Shown: positions 8,622 through 16,431 of the stretch, piece after piece
How the letters are laid out: each line of letters begins with the position of its first letter
Position numbering within the stretch: the stretch's first letter is position 1
Source of the DNA: an uncultured Sinobacteraceae bacterium
GTDB taxonomy: Bacteria; Pseudomonadota; Gammaproteobacteria; Nevskiales; Nevskiaceae
Reading direction: 5' to 3'
NCBI GenBank assembly: GCA_903822975.1
Contig: CAIJRD010000002.1
Span: 124,001 to 188,000, forward strand
DNA length: 64,000 nt
The notes under the pieces: generated by a model
Told to the model about the DNA's origin: nothing
Databases searched by the model: none
The model's input: the letters and a program-made list of their open reading frames with translations, nothing else
Made by a program: the position numbers and the translations under genes

Positions 8622-9788
8622 ATGAATTTCACGCACGAACACCAGTCGCTCTACGACACCACCAAGAAATTCGTCGAGACCGAAATCAACCCGCATGTCG
8701 TCGAGTGGGAAGAAGCGGGCCTGTGGCCGGCGCACGAAGTGTTGAAGAAAATGGGCGACCTCGGTTTGCTCGGCATCAGCAAGCCCGAAGCGGTCGGCGG
8801 GCTCGGCCTCGATTATTCCTATCAGGTGGCGTTCGCCGAGGCCCTGGGTTTCTGCACCTGCGGCGGTCTGCCGATGGCAATCGGCGTGCAGACCGACATG
8901 GCGACACCCGCACTAGCCCGTTTCGGCTCGGATTATCTGAAAGAGAATTTTCTCAAGCCGGCCATCAGCGGCGACCAGGTTGCCGCGATTGCAGTCAGCG
9001 AGCCGGGTGCCGGTTCGGATGTCGCCGGCATCAAGACGGTGGCTCGACGGGTCGGTGATGAGTACGTGATCTCCGGTTCGAAGATGTGGATCACCAACGG
9101 TACGCAAGCGGACTGGGCCTGTCTGCTCGCCAACACCGGCGATGCCGGTGCCGATCGCCACGGCAGCAAGTCGCTGATCGTGGTGCCGCTCGACGCCAAG
9201 GGCGTTGATCGCAAGACCAAACTCGACAAGCTCGGTCAACGTTCCAGCGATACCGCGCTGATTTTTCTCGACGATGTCCGCGTACCGGTGCGCAACCTGA
9301 TCGGCGAGGAGGGCAAGGGCTTCGTCTATCAGATGCAGCAGTTCCAGGAAGAGCGTTTGTTCCTGTCGGCCAGCATCATCGCCGCGATGGAACGCGTGCT
9401 CGACGACACCGCCGCCTACACCCGCCAGCGCCAGGCCTTCGGCCAGTCGGTGCTCGACAATCAATACGTGCAGTTCCGGCTGTCGGAACTGAAGACCGAA
9501 GTCGAAGCGCTGCGTGCCTTGACCTACCGCGCGACCGACGAACTCGTCGCCGGCCGCGAGGCTTCGCTGCTGTGCTCGATGGCAAAGCTCAAGAGCGGTC
9601 GCCTCGCGCGCGAACTCACCGACGCCTGCCTGCAGTTCTGGGGCGGCCAGGGTTACATGTGCGAAAGCTCGGTCTCGCAGTTCTATCGCGATCTGCGCCT
9701 GCATTCGATCGGCGGCGGCGCCGACGAAGTCATGCTCGGCATCATTTCCAAGCGGCTCGGTTACGGCGGCAAGCGCAAAGCCGGCTGA
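8622..9788 (+). CDS. atuD: Acyl-CoA dehydrogenase, probable citronellyl-CoA dehydrogenase
   Basis: The 388-residue FAD-dependent dehydrogenase has the family signatures AVSEPGAGSDVAGIKT, WITNGTQADWA, TRQRQAFGQ and FWGGQGYMCESSVSQFYRD. The position that carries the catalytic glutamate in medium-chain enzymes is glycine-rich (SIGGGADEVM). A glutamate pair, E243-E244, before RLFL aligns with the isovaleryl-CoA dehydrogenase base (ERLVL), so E244 is the likely base, as expected for branched substrates. In the Atu pathway this enzyme would oxidise citronellyl-CoA to geranyl-CoA and pass electrons to the ETF encoded at 3982-5752. A strong GGAGGGAT ribosome site lies just upstream, 99 bases after atuC. 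Confidence 0.85.
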   Translation: MNFTHEHQSLYDTTKKFVETEINPHVVEWEEAGLWPAHEVLKKMGDLGLLGISKPEAVGGLGLDYSYQVAFAEALGFCTCGGLPMAIGVQTDMATPALARFGSDYLKENFLKPAISGDQVAAIAVSEPGAGSDVAGIKTVARRVGDEYVISGSKMWITNGTQADWACLLANTGDAGADRHGSKSLIVVPLDAKGVDRKTKLDKLGQRSSDTALIFLDDVRVPVRNLIGEEGKGFVYQMQQFQEERLFLSASIIAAMERVLDDTAAYTRQRQAFGQSVLDNQYVQFRLSELKTEVEALRALTYRATDELVAGREASLLCSMAKLKSGRLARELTDACLQFWGGQGYMCESSVSQFYRDLRLHSIGGGADEVMLGIISKRLGYGGKRKAG

Positions 9789-9819
9789 ACGCTCCATTCA
9801 ACTCAACCGTAAAGCCACG

Positions 9820-10629
9820 ATGAATCTGCCCGACACCAAGACGCTGCTGTTGTCCTTCGAACGCGGCGTGCTGCGCATCACCTTGAACCGTCCGCAGGTG
9901 CGCAACGCGCTCAACTTCGAGATGGTCGGCGAACTCGAAGCGGTATTCGCAGCCTGCATCGAAAATCGTAGCGTTCGCGCGATTGTGCTGCGCGGTGCCG
10001 GGGGGCACTTCTGCGCGGGCGGCGATTTGAAGGAAATGATGGCGGGCGGACTCAAAGCTCCGGCACCCGGCGAACCCGATCCGGTGGTGGCGTTCAGTCG
10101 TCGCTTCGGCACGATGCTGCGCACCGTCGGCCGCATTCCTGCCGTCGTGATTGCGGTTTGCGAGGGATCGGTGCTGGCCGGTGGCTTCGGCTTCGCCTGC
10201 GTGTCGGATATCGCCTTGGCGCATCACGACGCCAAGTTCGGCGTGCCCGAAACCACGCGCGGACTGCCGCCGGCACAGATCGCACCGTTCATCGTCGAGC
10301 GTATCGGACTGACCGCGGCCCGCCGATTGTGTCTCACCGGCGCACAGTTCAGCGGTGTCGAGGCGCTGCGACTCGGTCTGGTGCACGAAGGCTTCGGCGA
10401 CGAGGCCGAACTCGCCACCAAGCTCGATGCAACACTCGCGCAAGTGCTCAACTGCGGTCCGCTCGCGAATGAGATGACCAAGGAGATCATTCTCAACGTC
10501 GCGCGCCAGGACATGGATGCCGTGCTCGACGATGCCGCCGTAAAATTCGCGCAGGCCGTGCGCGGCAGCGAAGCGCCGGAAGGCATCGGCGCGTTCATGC
10601 AGAAGCGCAAACCGAAGTGGGCGCAATGA
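9820..10629 (+). CDS. atuE: Enoyl-CoA hydratase/isomerase, probable isohexenylglutaconyl-CoA hydratase
   Basis: This 269-residue crotonase-fold protein has the oxyanion-hole segment LRGAGGHFCAGGDLKEMM and a second helix region VCEGSVLAGGFGFACVSDIALA. The following block (FGVPETTRGLPPAQ, split as FGVPETTRG and LPPAQ) is also typical of the family. It would hydrate the product of geranyl-CoA carboxylase. It sits between atuD (31-base gap) and a GNAT gene whose ATG overlaps its stop codon (ATGA), so translation is probably coupled. LiuC, the leucine-pathway hydratase, is the main alternative; the linked AtuA and AtuC-type sequences argue against it. Confidence 0.83.
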   Translation: MNLPDTKTLLLSFERGVLRITLNRPQVRNALNFEMVGELEAVFAACIENRSVRAIVLRGAGGHFCAGGDLKEMMAGGLKAPAPGEPDPVVAFSRRFGTMLRTVGRIPAVVIAVCEGSVLAGGFGFACVSDIALAHHDAKFGVPETTRGLPPAQIAPFIVERIGLTAARRLCLTGAQFSGVEALRLGLVHEGFGDEAELATKLDATLAQVLNCGPLANEMTKEIILNVARQDMDAVLDDAAVKFAQAVRGSEAPEGIGAFMQKRKPKWAQ

Positions 10630-11291
10630 TCTCAGTGCCGCTTTCAGCGCCACTCTCGGCGCCGTCCGGTGACGACGTCGCCTACCGTGGTCCGGCGGAT
10701 GCCGGCGAAGGCTTGGCGACTGCACGCCTGGTGTTGCGGCGCTTCGAGCGGAACGATCTGGCGCTGCTCGACCGGCTCAATTCGGACGCCGAAGTGATGC
10801 GCTATCTCGGCGGCGCGGTGTCGCTCGATGCGACGCGCGCGATGTTGGAAAACCGCATCCTGCGCTACTACGACGAACACCCGGGTCTGGGCGTGTGGGC
10901 AACACTGCTGCGCGACTCGGGGGACTGTATCGGTTTCCATCTGCTCAACCACGTCCAAGGTGAAACCATCATCCAGGTCGGCTACCGGCTGTTCCCGGCG
11001 TACTGGGGGCAGGGCTATGCGACCGAGATGAGCTTCGCGCTGCTGCATTACGGATTCGTGCAGAAGCAACTCGCGCAGCTGACCGCCAACGCGCACCTCG
11101 ACAACCTCGCCTCGCAACGGGTGTTGCTGAAGTGCGGCCTCGCGCGCAATGGCGTGCGCACGTTCGCGCACCCGGCCTATGCGGCTTACGCCAATGTCGC
11201 CTATTTCGAGCGCACTGCGGCGGACTGGCTCGCCGACTATTCAAACATTCAACAAACGATTTCCGCTGAACACGGAGTAGGGATTCGATGA
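10626..11291 (+). CDS. GNAT family N-acetyltransferase inside the atu operon
   Basis: The 221-residue protein resembles RimJ/RimL-type acetyltransferases: TARLVLRRFERNDLALL at the start of the fold, the acetyl-CoA loop YWGQGYATEM, and HLDNLASQRVLLKCGL near the end. The first 30 or so residues are low-complexity and outside the fold. Its ATG overlaps the atuE stop, and its own stop overlaps the atuF ATG (both ATGA), so it is translationally coupled on both sides. An upstream in-frame start at 10617 exists, but the overlap start is preferred. The substrate is unknown. Acetylation of a pathway enzyme or detoxification of an intermediate are both possible; neither is shown by sequence. Confidence 0.82.
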   Translation: MISVPLSAPLSAPSGDDVAYRGPADAGEGLATARLVLRRFERNDLALLDRLNSDAEVMRYLGGAVSLDATRAMLENRILRYYDEHPGLGVWATLLRDSGDCIGFHLLNHVQGETIIQVGYRLFPAYWGQGYATEMSFALLHYGFVQKQLAQLTANAHLDNLASQRVLLKCGLARNGVRTFAHPAYAAYANVAYFERTAADWLADYSNIQQTISAEHGVGIR

Positions 11292-13276
11292 AACGTTTCG
11301 ACAAGGTGCTGGTTGCGAATCGCGGCGAGATTGCGGTGCGCGTGATTCGCGGCGCGAAAAAACTCGGCTACAAAACCGTCGCCGTTTTCAGCGAGGCCGA
11401 CCGCGATGCGCTGCACGTGCGCGAAGCCGACGAGGGCGTGTGCATCGGACCGGCGCCGGCGAAGGAATCGTATCTGCTCGCCGACAAGATCATCGACGCT
11501 GCGCGTGTCTCCGGCGCACAGGCGATCCATCCGGGTTACGGCTTCCTGTCGGAACGCGCGGACTTCGCGCAGGCGGTGCACGATGCGGGCCTGGTGTTCA
11601 TCGGTCCGGATGCGCATTCGATCGAAGCGATGGGCAACAAGTCCGCGTCGAAGATCCGCATGATCGCGGCACAGGTGCCCTGCGTGCCGGGTTATCAGGG
11701 CGACGATCAGAGCGACACGACGCTGGTGGCCGAGTCGATCAAGGCCGGTCTGCCGGTGATGGTCAAGGCCGCTGCCGGCGGTGGCGGGCGCGGCATGCGG
11801 CTGGTGTTCGAAGAAGCCAAGCTGCTGGAGAACATCCAGTCGGCGCGCTCCGAAGCCAGCAACGCATTCGGTAGCGGTCAGCTGCTGATCGAAAAGGCAG
11901 TGATCGACGCGCGGCATGTCGAAATCCAAGTGTTCGGCGATCGCCAAGGCAACGTCGTCCACTTCGGCGAACGCGACTGCTCGGTGCAGCGGCGCAATCA
12001 AAAGGTGGTCGAGGAAGCGCCCAGTCCGGCGGTCGATCAAGCGCTGCGCATGAAGATGGGTGCAGCGGCGGTCGCGGCGGCGAAAGCGGTGGACTACGTC
12101 GGCGCCGGCACCGTCGAATTCCTGCTCGGCAAAGACGGTGCGTTCTATTTTCTCGAGATGAATACGCGCCTGCAGGTCGAGCATCCGGTCACCGAGCTGG
12201 TGTACGGCGTCGATCTGGTCGAGTGGCAGCTGCGCGTGGCGCAGGGCGAGTCCTTGCCGCTGTCGCAGGCGGAGATCAACGACAACCGCTTTGGCCATGC
12301 AATCGAAGTGCGGCTGTGCGCCGAAGATGCGCGCCAAAACTATCTGCCGCAGACCGGGCCCGTGCTGCGCTGGCAGGCGCCGGGTGGCGAAGGGGTTCGT
12401 GTCGACACCTACCTCGAAAGCGGCAAGCAGATCAGCCCCTACTACGATTCGATGCAGGCAAAAATCATTGCCTGGGGCGAGGATCGCGAGACCGCGCGCA
12501 CGCGTCTGCTGAAGGCGCTTGAACAGACCAGCCTGCTCGGCGTTGTCTCCAATCGAGACTATCTGCGCGCGGTGTTGGCGACCGAAGCCTTCGCATCGGG
12601 CGACTTCAGTACCAGCTTCGTAGGCAAGTACTTCGCACAAGAACAACTCGCATCGGAAAAGCCCGGTGCCGTACAGCTCCTGTTGGCAGCGGTGGCTTTG
12701 TATCTCGATGATGCTGCTGCGCTGGCGCGCACGCACCAGCTCGGTGTGGAAATGATCGGCTGGCACAGTTCGCATGAAACGCCGGCGGTGTTCCGCTTGC
12801 GCTGGGGGACGAGCGACTACGAACTCGGCGTGTTCGTGCACGAGGGCCGTCACTTCGAAGCCACGATCGGTGACGCCAAGCTCGCGATCGACGCGCAGTG
12901 GTCGGACGCCGGTTCGTTTCAGTATCTGATTGGTGGCGTGCGCAAGACGGCGCGGTATGCGCGTGCCGCCCAGTCGCTATGGCTGGATGCGGAGGACCGC
13001 ATCGAATGCTTCGTCGATCGCACCTATGCACCCGCCGAAGTCAGCGGCGCCGGCTCCGATGGACGCATCACCGCGCATAGCGACGGCAAGATCGTCGCCG
13101 TGCATGTGAAGCCCGGCGACACCGTTGAGAAGGGCCAGACGCTGGTGGTGCTGGAAGCGATGAAGATGGAATTCCAGTTGGCCGCGCCGCTCGCGGGGAC
13201 AGTCGAGGCCGTCAGTGTCGAGCCGGGGATGCAGGTCAAAGGTCGCCAATTGCTGGTGCAGTTGAAGCCCGCCTGA
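11288..13276 (+). CDS. atuF: Biotin carboxylase/BCCP (alpha) subunit, probable geranyl-CoA carboxylase
   Basis: The 662-residue protein contains a biotin carboxylase N-domain from VLVANRGEIAVRVIRGAKKLG, an ATP-grasp domain with VKAAAGGGGRGMR and FLEMNTRLQVEHPVTE, and a C-terminal biotinyl domain with EAMKMEF in which K626 is the biotin site. It forms carboxybiotin from bicarbonate and ATP and passes it to AtuC. Length matches GCC and MCC alpha subunits, which sequence alone separates poorly. The assignment as AtuF rests on the partner AtuC and the cluster. The start overlaps the GNAT stop (ATGA). Confidence 0.86.
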   Translation: MKRFDKVLVANRGEIAVRVIRGAKKLGYKTVAVFSEADRDALHVREADEGVCIGPAPAKESYLLADKIIDAARVSGAQAIHPGYGFLSERADFAQAVHDAGLVFIGPDAHSIEAMGNKSASKIRMIAAQVPCVPGYQGDDQSDTTLVAESIKAGLPVMVKAAAGGGGRGMRLVFEEAKLLENIQSARSEASNAFGSGQLLIEKAVIDARHVEIQVFGDRQGNVVHFGERDCSVQRRNQKVVEEAPSPAVDQALRMKMGAAAVAAAKAVDYVGAGTVEFLLGKDGAFYFLEMNTRLQVEHPVTELVYGVDLVEWQLRVAQGESLPLSQAEINDNRFGHAIEVRLCAEDARQNYLPQTGPVLRWQAPGGEGVRVDTYLESGKQISPYYDSMQAKIIAWGEDRETARTRLLKALEQTSLLGVVSNRDYLRAVLATEAFASGDFSTSFVGKYFAQEQLASEKPGAVQLLLAAVALYLDDAAALARTHQLGVEMIGWHSSHETPAVFRLRWGTSDYELGVFVHEGRHFEATIGDAKLAIDAQWSDAGSFQYLIGGVRKTARYARAAQSLWLDAEDRIECFVDRTYAPAEVSGAGSDGRITAHSDGKIVAVHVKPGDTVEKGQTLVVLEAMKMEFQLAAPLAGTVEAVSVEPGMQVKGRQLLVQLKPA

Positions 13277-13318
13277 TGTCGCGCGGTCCCGACTCGATCG
13301 CCTGAGTCGCAGACTTCG

Positions 13319-13374
13319 GTAGGACGGCCATCGTAGGACGGCCATCGTAGGACGGCCATCGTAGGACGGCCATA
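13319..13374. repeat. Four tandem copies of a 14-bp unit
   Basis: The unit GTAGGACGGCCATC repeats at 13319, 13333, 13347 and 13361. The first three copies are identical and the last differs only at its final base. The array lies between the atuF stop and the terminator hairpin it abuts. No coding role is apparent. Confidence 0.97.
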
Positions 13375-13410
13375 AAAAAGGCGCCGGAGAAATCTCCGGC
13401 GCCTCGTTTT
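13374..13410. terminator. Bidirectional terminator between atuF and the OmpA gene
   Basis: A perfect 10-bp GC stem (GGCGCCGGAG at 13380-13389, CTCCGGCGCC at 13394-13403) closes an AAAT loop. A-tract AAAAAA precedes it and TCGTTTT follows, so it can stop transcription from both converging genes. The better U-tract serves the minus-strand gene. Confidence 0.9.
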
Positions 13411-13428
13411 ACTGCAACGGCTTAAGAC

Positions 13429-14721
13429 TTACTGCGAGGATTCCGAGCTCGCGGCCGGCTTGCGCTTGTGGCGCGGCTTGGCCTTCGGCGTCGGACCACC
13501 TTCGGCGGCGGCCTTCGACTGTTCGGTCGAATCCTTGCCCACCACCTTGACGGTCGCCGGCTTGTTCAGCACGACGAACTCGACGCGGCGATTCTCGGTG
13601 CGACCTTCGTCCGTGTCATTGCTGGCAATCGGATTGGCCTTGCCGAAACCCTTCGCGACCAGATTGCTCGAGCTGACGCCCTTGCTGACGAGGTAGTTGC
13701 GGACCGAGTCGGCACGCTTCTGCGACAGCTTCAGGTTGTAGCTGGCCGAGCCGACCGAGTCGGTGTAGCCACCGATCTGCACGCTCAGACTCGGCTGACC
13801 ATTGAGGCCGCCGGCCACTTCATCCAGCGTCTGCTTCGACGGCAGCGTCAGCTGATCCGAGTTGAACTCGAAGTTGACCGCGCGCAGCACGATGGTCTGC
13901 TCGATGATGCAACCGGTGGCATCGACCTTGAAGCCGTGCGGGGTGCCGGGGCAACGATCGAGATTGTCCGGCACGCCATCGCCATCGCTATCGAGGACCG
14001 GCGGCGGAGGCGGCGGCAGCGGACGCGGCGGCGGCGGAGGTGGCGGCGGTGGCGGCGGCGGAGTCGGCTCAGCGCCGAATGAATAACGCACGCCGAGCAT
14101 CGCCGACTGCGAGCGGTAGCGCGCACGGCCGTCGGTGCCCAGACCAAGGTCGAAGTTGCCGCGGCTGGTCTGCAGATAGCGCCAGTCGGCCGACAGCGTC
14201 AGATTCGGCGTCACGTCGAAGCCGAGACCGGCGCCGCCCTGATAGGCGAACTTGGTGCTGAAATCGTTGTTGCCCGGCGTGTTGCGCACTGCGAAGCGCG
14301 CGCCACCCACACCGCCGCCGAAGTAGGGATGCACGACGCTGAAGAAGCCGGTCGGCGTCTTGATGTCGTACCAGAGGTTGCCCATCGCGGTGTAGGCATT
14401 CTCGTATCCGCTGATCGATGCGCCGGCGAAGCTCTTGATGTCGTTGCGGCGATAGTCGAGTTCCAGTTCAGGACGCAGACCGATGGCGGTGCCATAGCCG
14501 AACGTCAAGCCGCCGATGTAGCCGGCGTCGAACGGATGCTTGAACTTTGCTGTGGCGTCGACGCCACCGCCAAAGTCGAAGTTCTGCGGGGCCTGCCAGT
14601 TGGCGCCGCCTTCGACGCCGATGTAAGGGCCATTACCAGCCTGCGCCAGCATCGGCGCGGCCAGACTGGCGCAGGCAGCGCTCAGCGCCGCTAATTTGAG
14701 TTTGATTTGTCGCGACTTCAT
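13429..14721 (-). CDS. OmpA-family outer membrane protein
   Basis: From the ATG at 14721 the 430-residue protein begins MKSRQIKLKLAALSAACA and has a signal peptide ending near AQA. An 8-strand-type OmpA beta-barrel follows (GPYIGVEGGANW to GVRYSFGAEP), then a proline stretch, a calcium-binding-like thrombospondin type 3 segment (DSDGDGVPDNLDRCPG), and a C-terminal peptidoglycan-binding OmpA domain (NFEFNSDQLT, GGYTDSVGSASYN, LSQKRADSVRNYL, GKANPIASNDTDEGR, NRRVEFVV). The tail is basic (KPRHKRKPAA). An upstream ATG at 14754 exists but would place 11 odd residues before the signal; AGGAGAG before 14721 supports the chosen start. It interrupts the terpene cluster and is transcribed toward it. 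Confidence 0.92.
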   Translation of the reverse strand: MKSRQIKLKLAALSAACASLAAPMLAQAGNGPYIGVEGGANWQAPQNFDFGGGVDATAKFKHPFDAGYIGGLTFGYGTAIGLRPELELDYRRNDIKSFAGASISGYENAYTAMGNLWYDIKTPTGFFSVVHPYFGGGVGGARFAVRNTPGNNDFSTKFAYQGGAGLGFDVTPNLTLSADWRYLQTSRGNFDLGLGTDGRARYRSQSAMLGVRYSFGAEPTPPPPPPPPPPPPRPLPPPPPPVLDSDGDGVPDNLDRCPGTPHGFKVDATGCIIEQTIVLRAVNFEFNSDQLTLPSKQTLDEVAGGLNGQPSLSVQIGGYTDSVGSASYNLKLSQKRADSVRNYLVSKGVSSSNLVAKGFGKANPIASNDTDEGRTENRRVEFVVLNKPATVKVVGKDSTEQSKAAAEGGPTPKAKPRHKRKPAASSESSQ

Positions 14722-15151
14722 TTGACTCTCCTGGGGGACTCTACCAATTGTCATGACATCGAATTAACGATGCCTGTTATTCACCGCGTTATAAGCCCTG
14801 ATTACCGAACGTAGTCATATTCATATTCGAACTAGGTGCAGCGAATGGTTAAGTTGGTTGTATGAACACAAAAACGCCGGTAAGTCGCGGGTTCGACCGA
14901 CTGCATCCGGCGAAGTTTCATCGAATTTCAAGATGAGAAATGCTTGTTGCTGTGGAACTTTCCAACCATTTAAGTTGTTGCGGCATACGCCTGTTCACTG
15001 GCGCCGACGACTGCAAGATCGACGCGCACGATTGAAGGCACAGCCGAGAGCGACTGCGTGCGTAGTTCGATGACTTGTGCGGGCGCTTTCCGGCGCCGGG
15101 TCGCGGGCGCCGCTGTGCGAACGATCGACCCCGCTTATTGACCGCTCTGAA
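14722..15151. other. Intergenic region upstream of the OmpA gene
   Basis: About 430 bases without a convincing gene. The part nearest the OmpA gene (14755-14870) is AT-richer and should hold its promoter; on the minus strand a TTATAAC at about 14790 could be a -10, but no good -35 is seen. A GGGTTCGAC segment near 14889 looks like a tRNA T-loop, but no tRNA surrounds it. Confidence 0.6.
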
Positions 15152-16315
15152 TCAATATCCGAGCTGCTTGGCCGCCAGTTCCTTCATGACTTCGGAGGCG
15201 CCGCCGCCGATGGACAGCACCTTGGTCTCGCGGAAGATTCGCTCGACCTTGGCGCCACGCAGATACCCGGCGCCGCCGAAAATCTGCACCGCCTCGCCGG
15301 CCACGTATTCCAAAGTCTGTGTGGCGAGATTCTTCAACATGCACACCTCGGCCACCGGCATCTGCTTGCGCGACACGCGCCAGCACAGCAGATCGAGCTG
15401 CGCCTTGACGGCATCGATGCGCGTTTTCAGATCGACCAGTTTGTGGCGGATCACCTGATTGCGGATCAGCGGCTTGCCGAAGGTCTGGCGCTCACGCGCA
15501 TAGGCCAGCGATTCTTCATAGCAGACCATCGCAGAAGCCCAGGCCTGGGCGGCCAGCATCAGCCGTTCGTTGTTGAAGTTCAGCATGATCGTCATGAAAC
15601 CGCCGTTCTCGCTGCCGAGACGATTGGCGACCGGCACGCGGCAATTGTCGAAGTACAAGGTCGCGGTGTCCGAGCACCACCAGCCCATTTTTTCCAGACG
15701 GCTGCGCGAGAAGCCCGGCGTATCGGCTTCGATCACCAGCAGCGATACACCGCCCAGGCCGGCTTCACCGGTGCGAACTGCGACCGTGATCTGGTCGGCA
15801 CGCAGGCCCGAGGTAATGAAGGTCTTGGAGCCGTTGACGATGTAGTGGTCGCCGTCGCGTTTGGCCGAGGTACGCAGGTTGGCGACGTCCGAGCCGCCAC
15901 TGGGTTCGGTGATCGCCAGCGCGGCGATCCGGTGACCCAGCAGCACTGGTTTCAAGAAGCGCTCTTTCTGTTCCTGGGTGCCGACGTGCATCACCGGCGG
16001 CACCGCAATGCCGTGCGACAACAGGCTGGCCAGCAGGCCACCGGCGCCGGTCTGCATCAGTTCTTCGGTGGCGATCACCATGAAGAACAAGTCATCGACC
16101 GGCACGCCGCCGAATTCCTCCGGAAAGCCAAGACCGAGCAGGCCGGCTTCCGCCGCTTTCAGGTGCAACTCGCGCGGCAGCTCGCCGGCCGCTTCCCAGG
16201 CCTCGATGTTCGGCATGCATTCGCGTTCGACGAAGCGGCGGATTTGCGTGCGAAATTGCTCGTGGTCGGCGGTGTAATAAGGCGAGGCGATCAGATTCGG
16301 GGTCGAGCGAGTCAT
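15152..16315 (-). CDS. Acyl-CoA dehydrogenase (second paralogue)
   Basis: The 387-residue flavoprotein shows the family motifs AITEPSGGSDVANLRTSAK, FITSGLRADQITVAVRTG, ARERQTFGKPL and IFGGAGYLRGAKVERIFRE. As in the AtuD-like protein, the medium-chain base position is glycine-rich (SIGGGASEVM), while E250 in NFNNERLMLA matches the isovaleryl-CoA dehydrogenase base. A branched or long substrate is therefore likely. It diverges from an acyl-CoA ligase at 16432, so the pair may act on the same acid. The ribosome site is weak (GGAA about 12 bases upstream). Substrate unknown. Confidence 0.88.
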   Translation of the reverse strand: MTRSTPNLIASPYYTADHEQFRTQIRRFVERECMPNIEAWEAAGELPRELHLKAAEAGLLGLGFPEEFGGVPVDDLFFMVIATEELMQTGAGGLLASLLSHGIAVPPVMHVGTQEQKERFLKPVLLGHRIAALAITEPSGGSDVANLRTSAKRDGDHYIVNGSKTFITSGLRADQITVAVRTGEAGLGGVSLLVIEADTPGFSRSRLEKMGWWCSDTATLYFDNCRVPVANRLGSENGGFMTIMLNFNNERLMLAAQAWASAMVCYEESLAYARERQTFGKPLIRNQVIRHKLVDLKTRIDAVKAQLDLLCWRVSRKQMPVAEVCMLKNLATQTLEYVAGEAVQIFGGAGYLRGAKVERIFRETKVLSIGGGASEVMKELAAKQLGY

Positions 16316-16431
16316 GGTAATCGTAAATTCCGTGTTGCCGGGTTGGTAAATAGGGTCGTGCGTCCGATACCATTACTCTATTACTGCGGATGATAACAAT
16401 GGCGATTACGCCTTAGCCGAGGAGACGCTTC
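16316..16431. promoter_or_regulatory. Divergent promoter region between acyl-CoA dehydrogenase and acyl-CoA ligase
   Basis: The 116-base gap separates two divergent genes and must carry both promoters. It includes AT-richer stretches (GGTAAATAG, CATTACTCTATTACT with a directly repeated ATTACT) at 16346-16385. No hexamer pair is convincing enough to name. Confidence 0.45.

Noticed and set aside
6897..13276. Leucine/isovalerate (Liu) pathway with methylcrotonyl-CoA carboxylase
   Set aside because: Gene order beta-dehydrogenase-hydratase-alpha is shared with liu clusters. However, the carboxyltransferase motifs (NLLYQAELF, GGRTF, STAGGAYMPGLSDY), the linked atuA and the absence of an HMG-CoA lyase gene favour the Atu pathway. 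Substrate assay would settle it.
14880..14912. tRNA-like T-loop (GGGTTCGAC) upstream of the OmpA gene
   Set aside because: No acceptor, D or anticodon stems could be drawn around it and there is no CCA; it is most likely chance.
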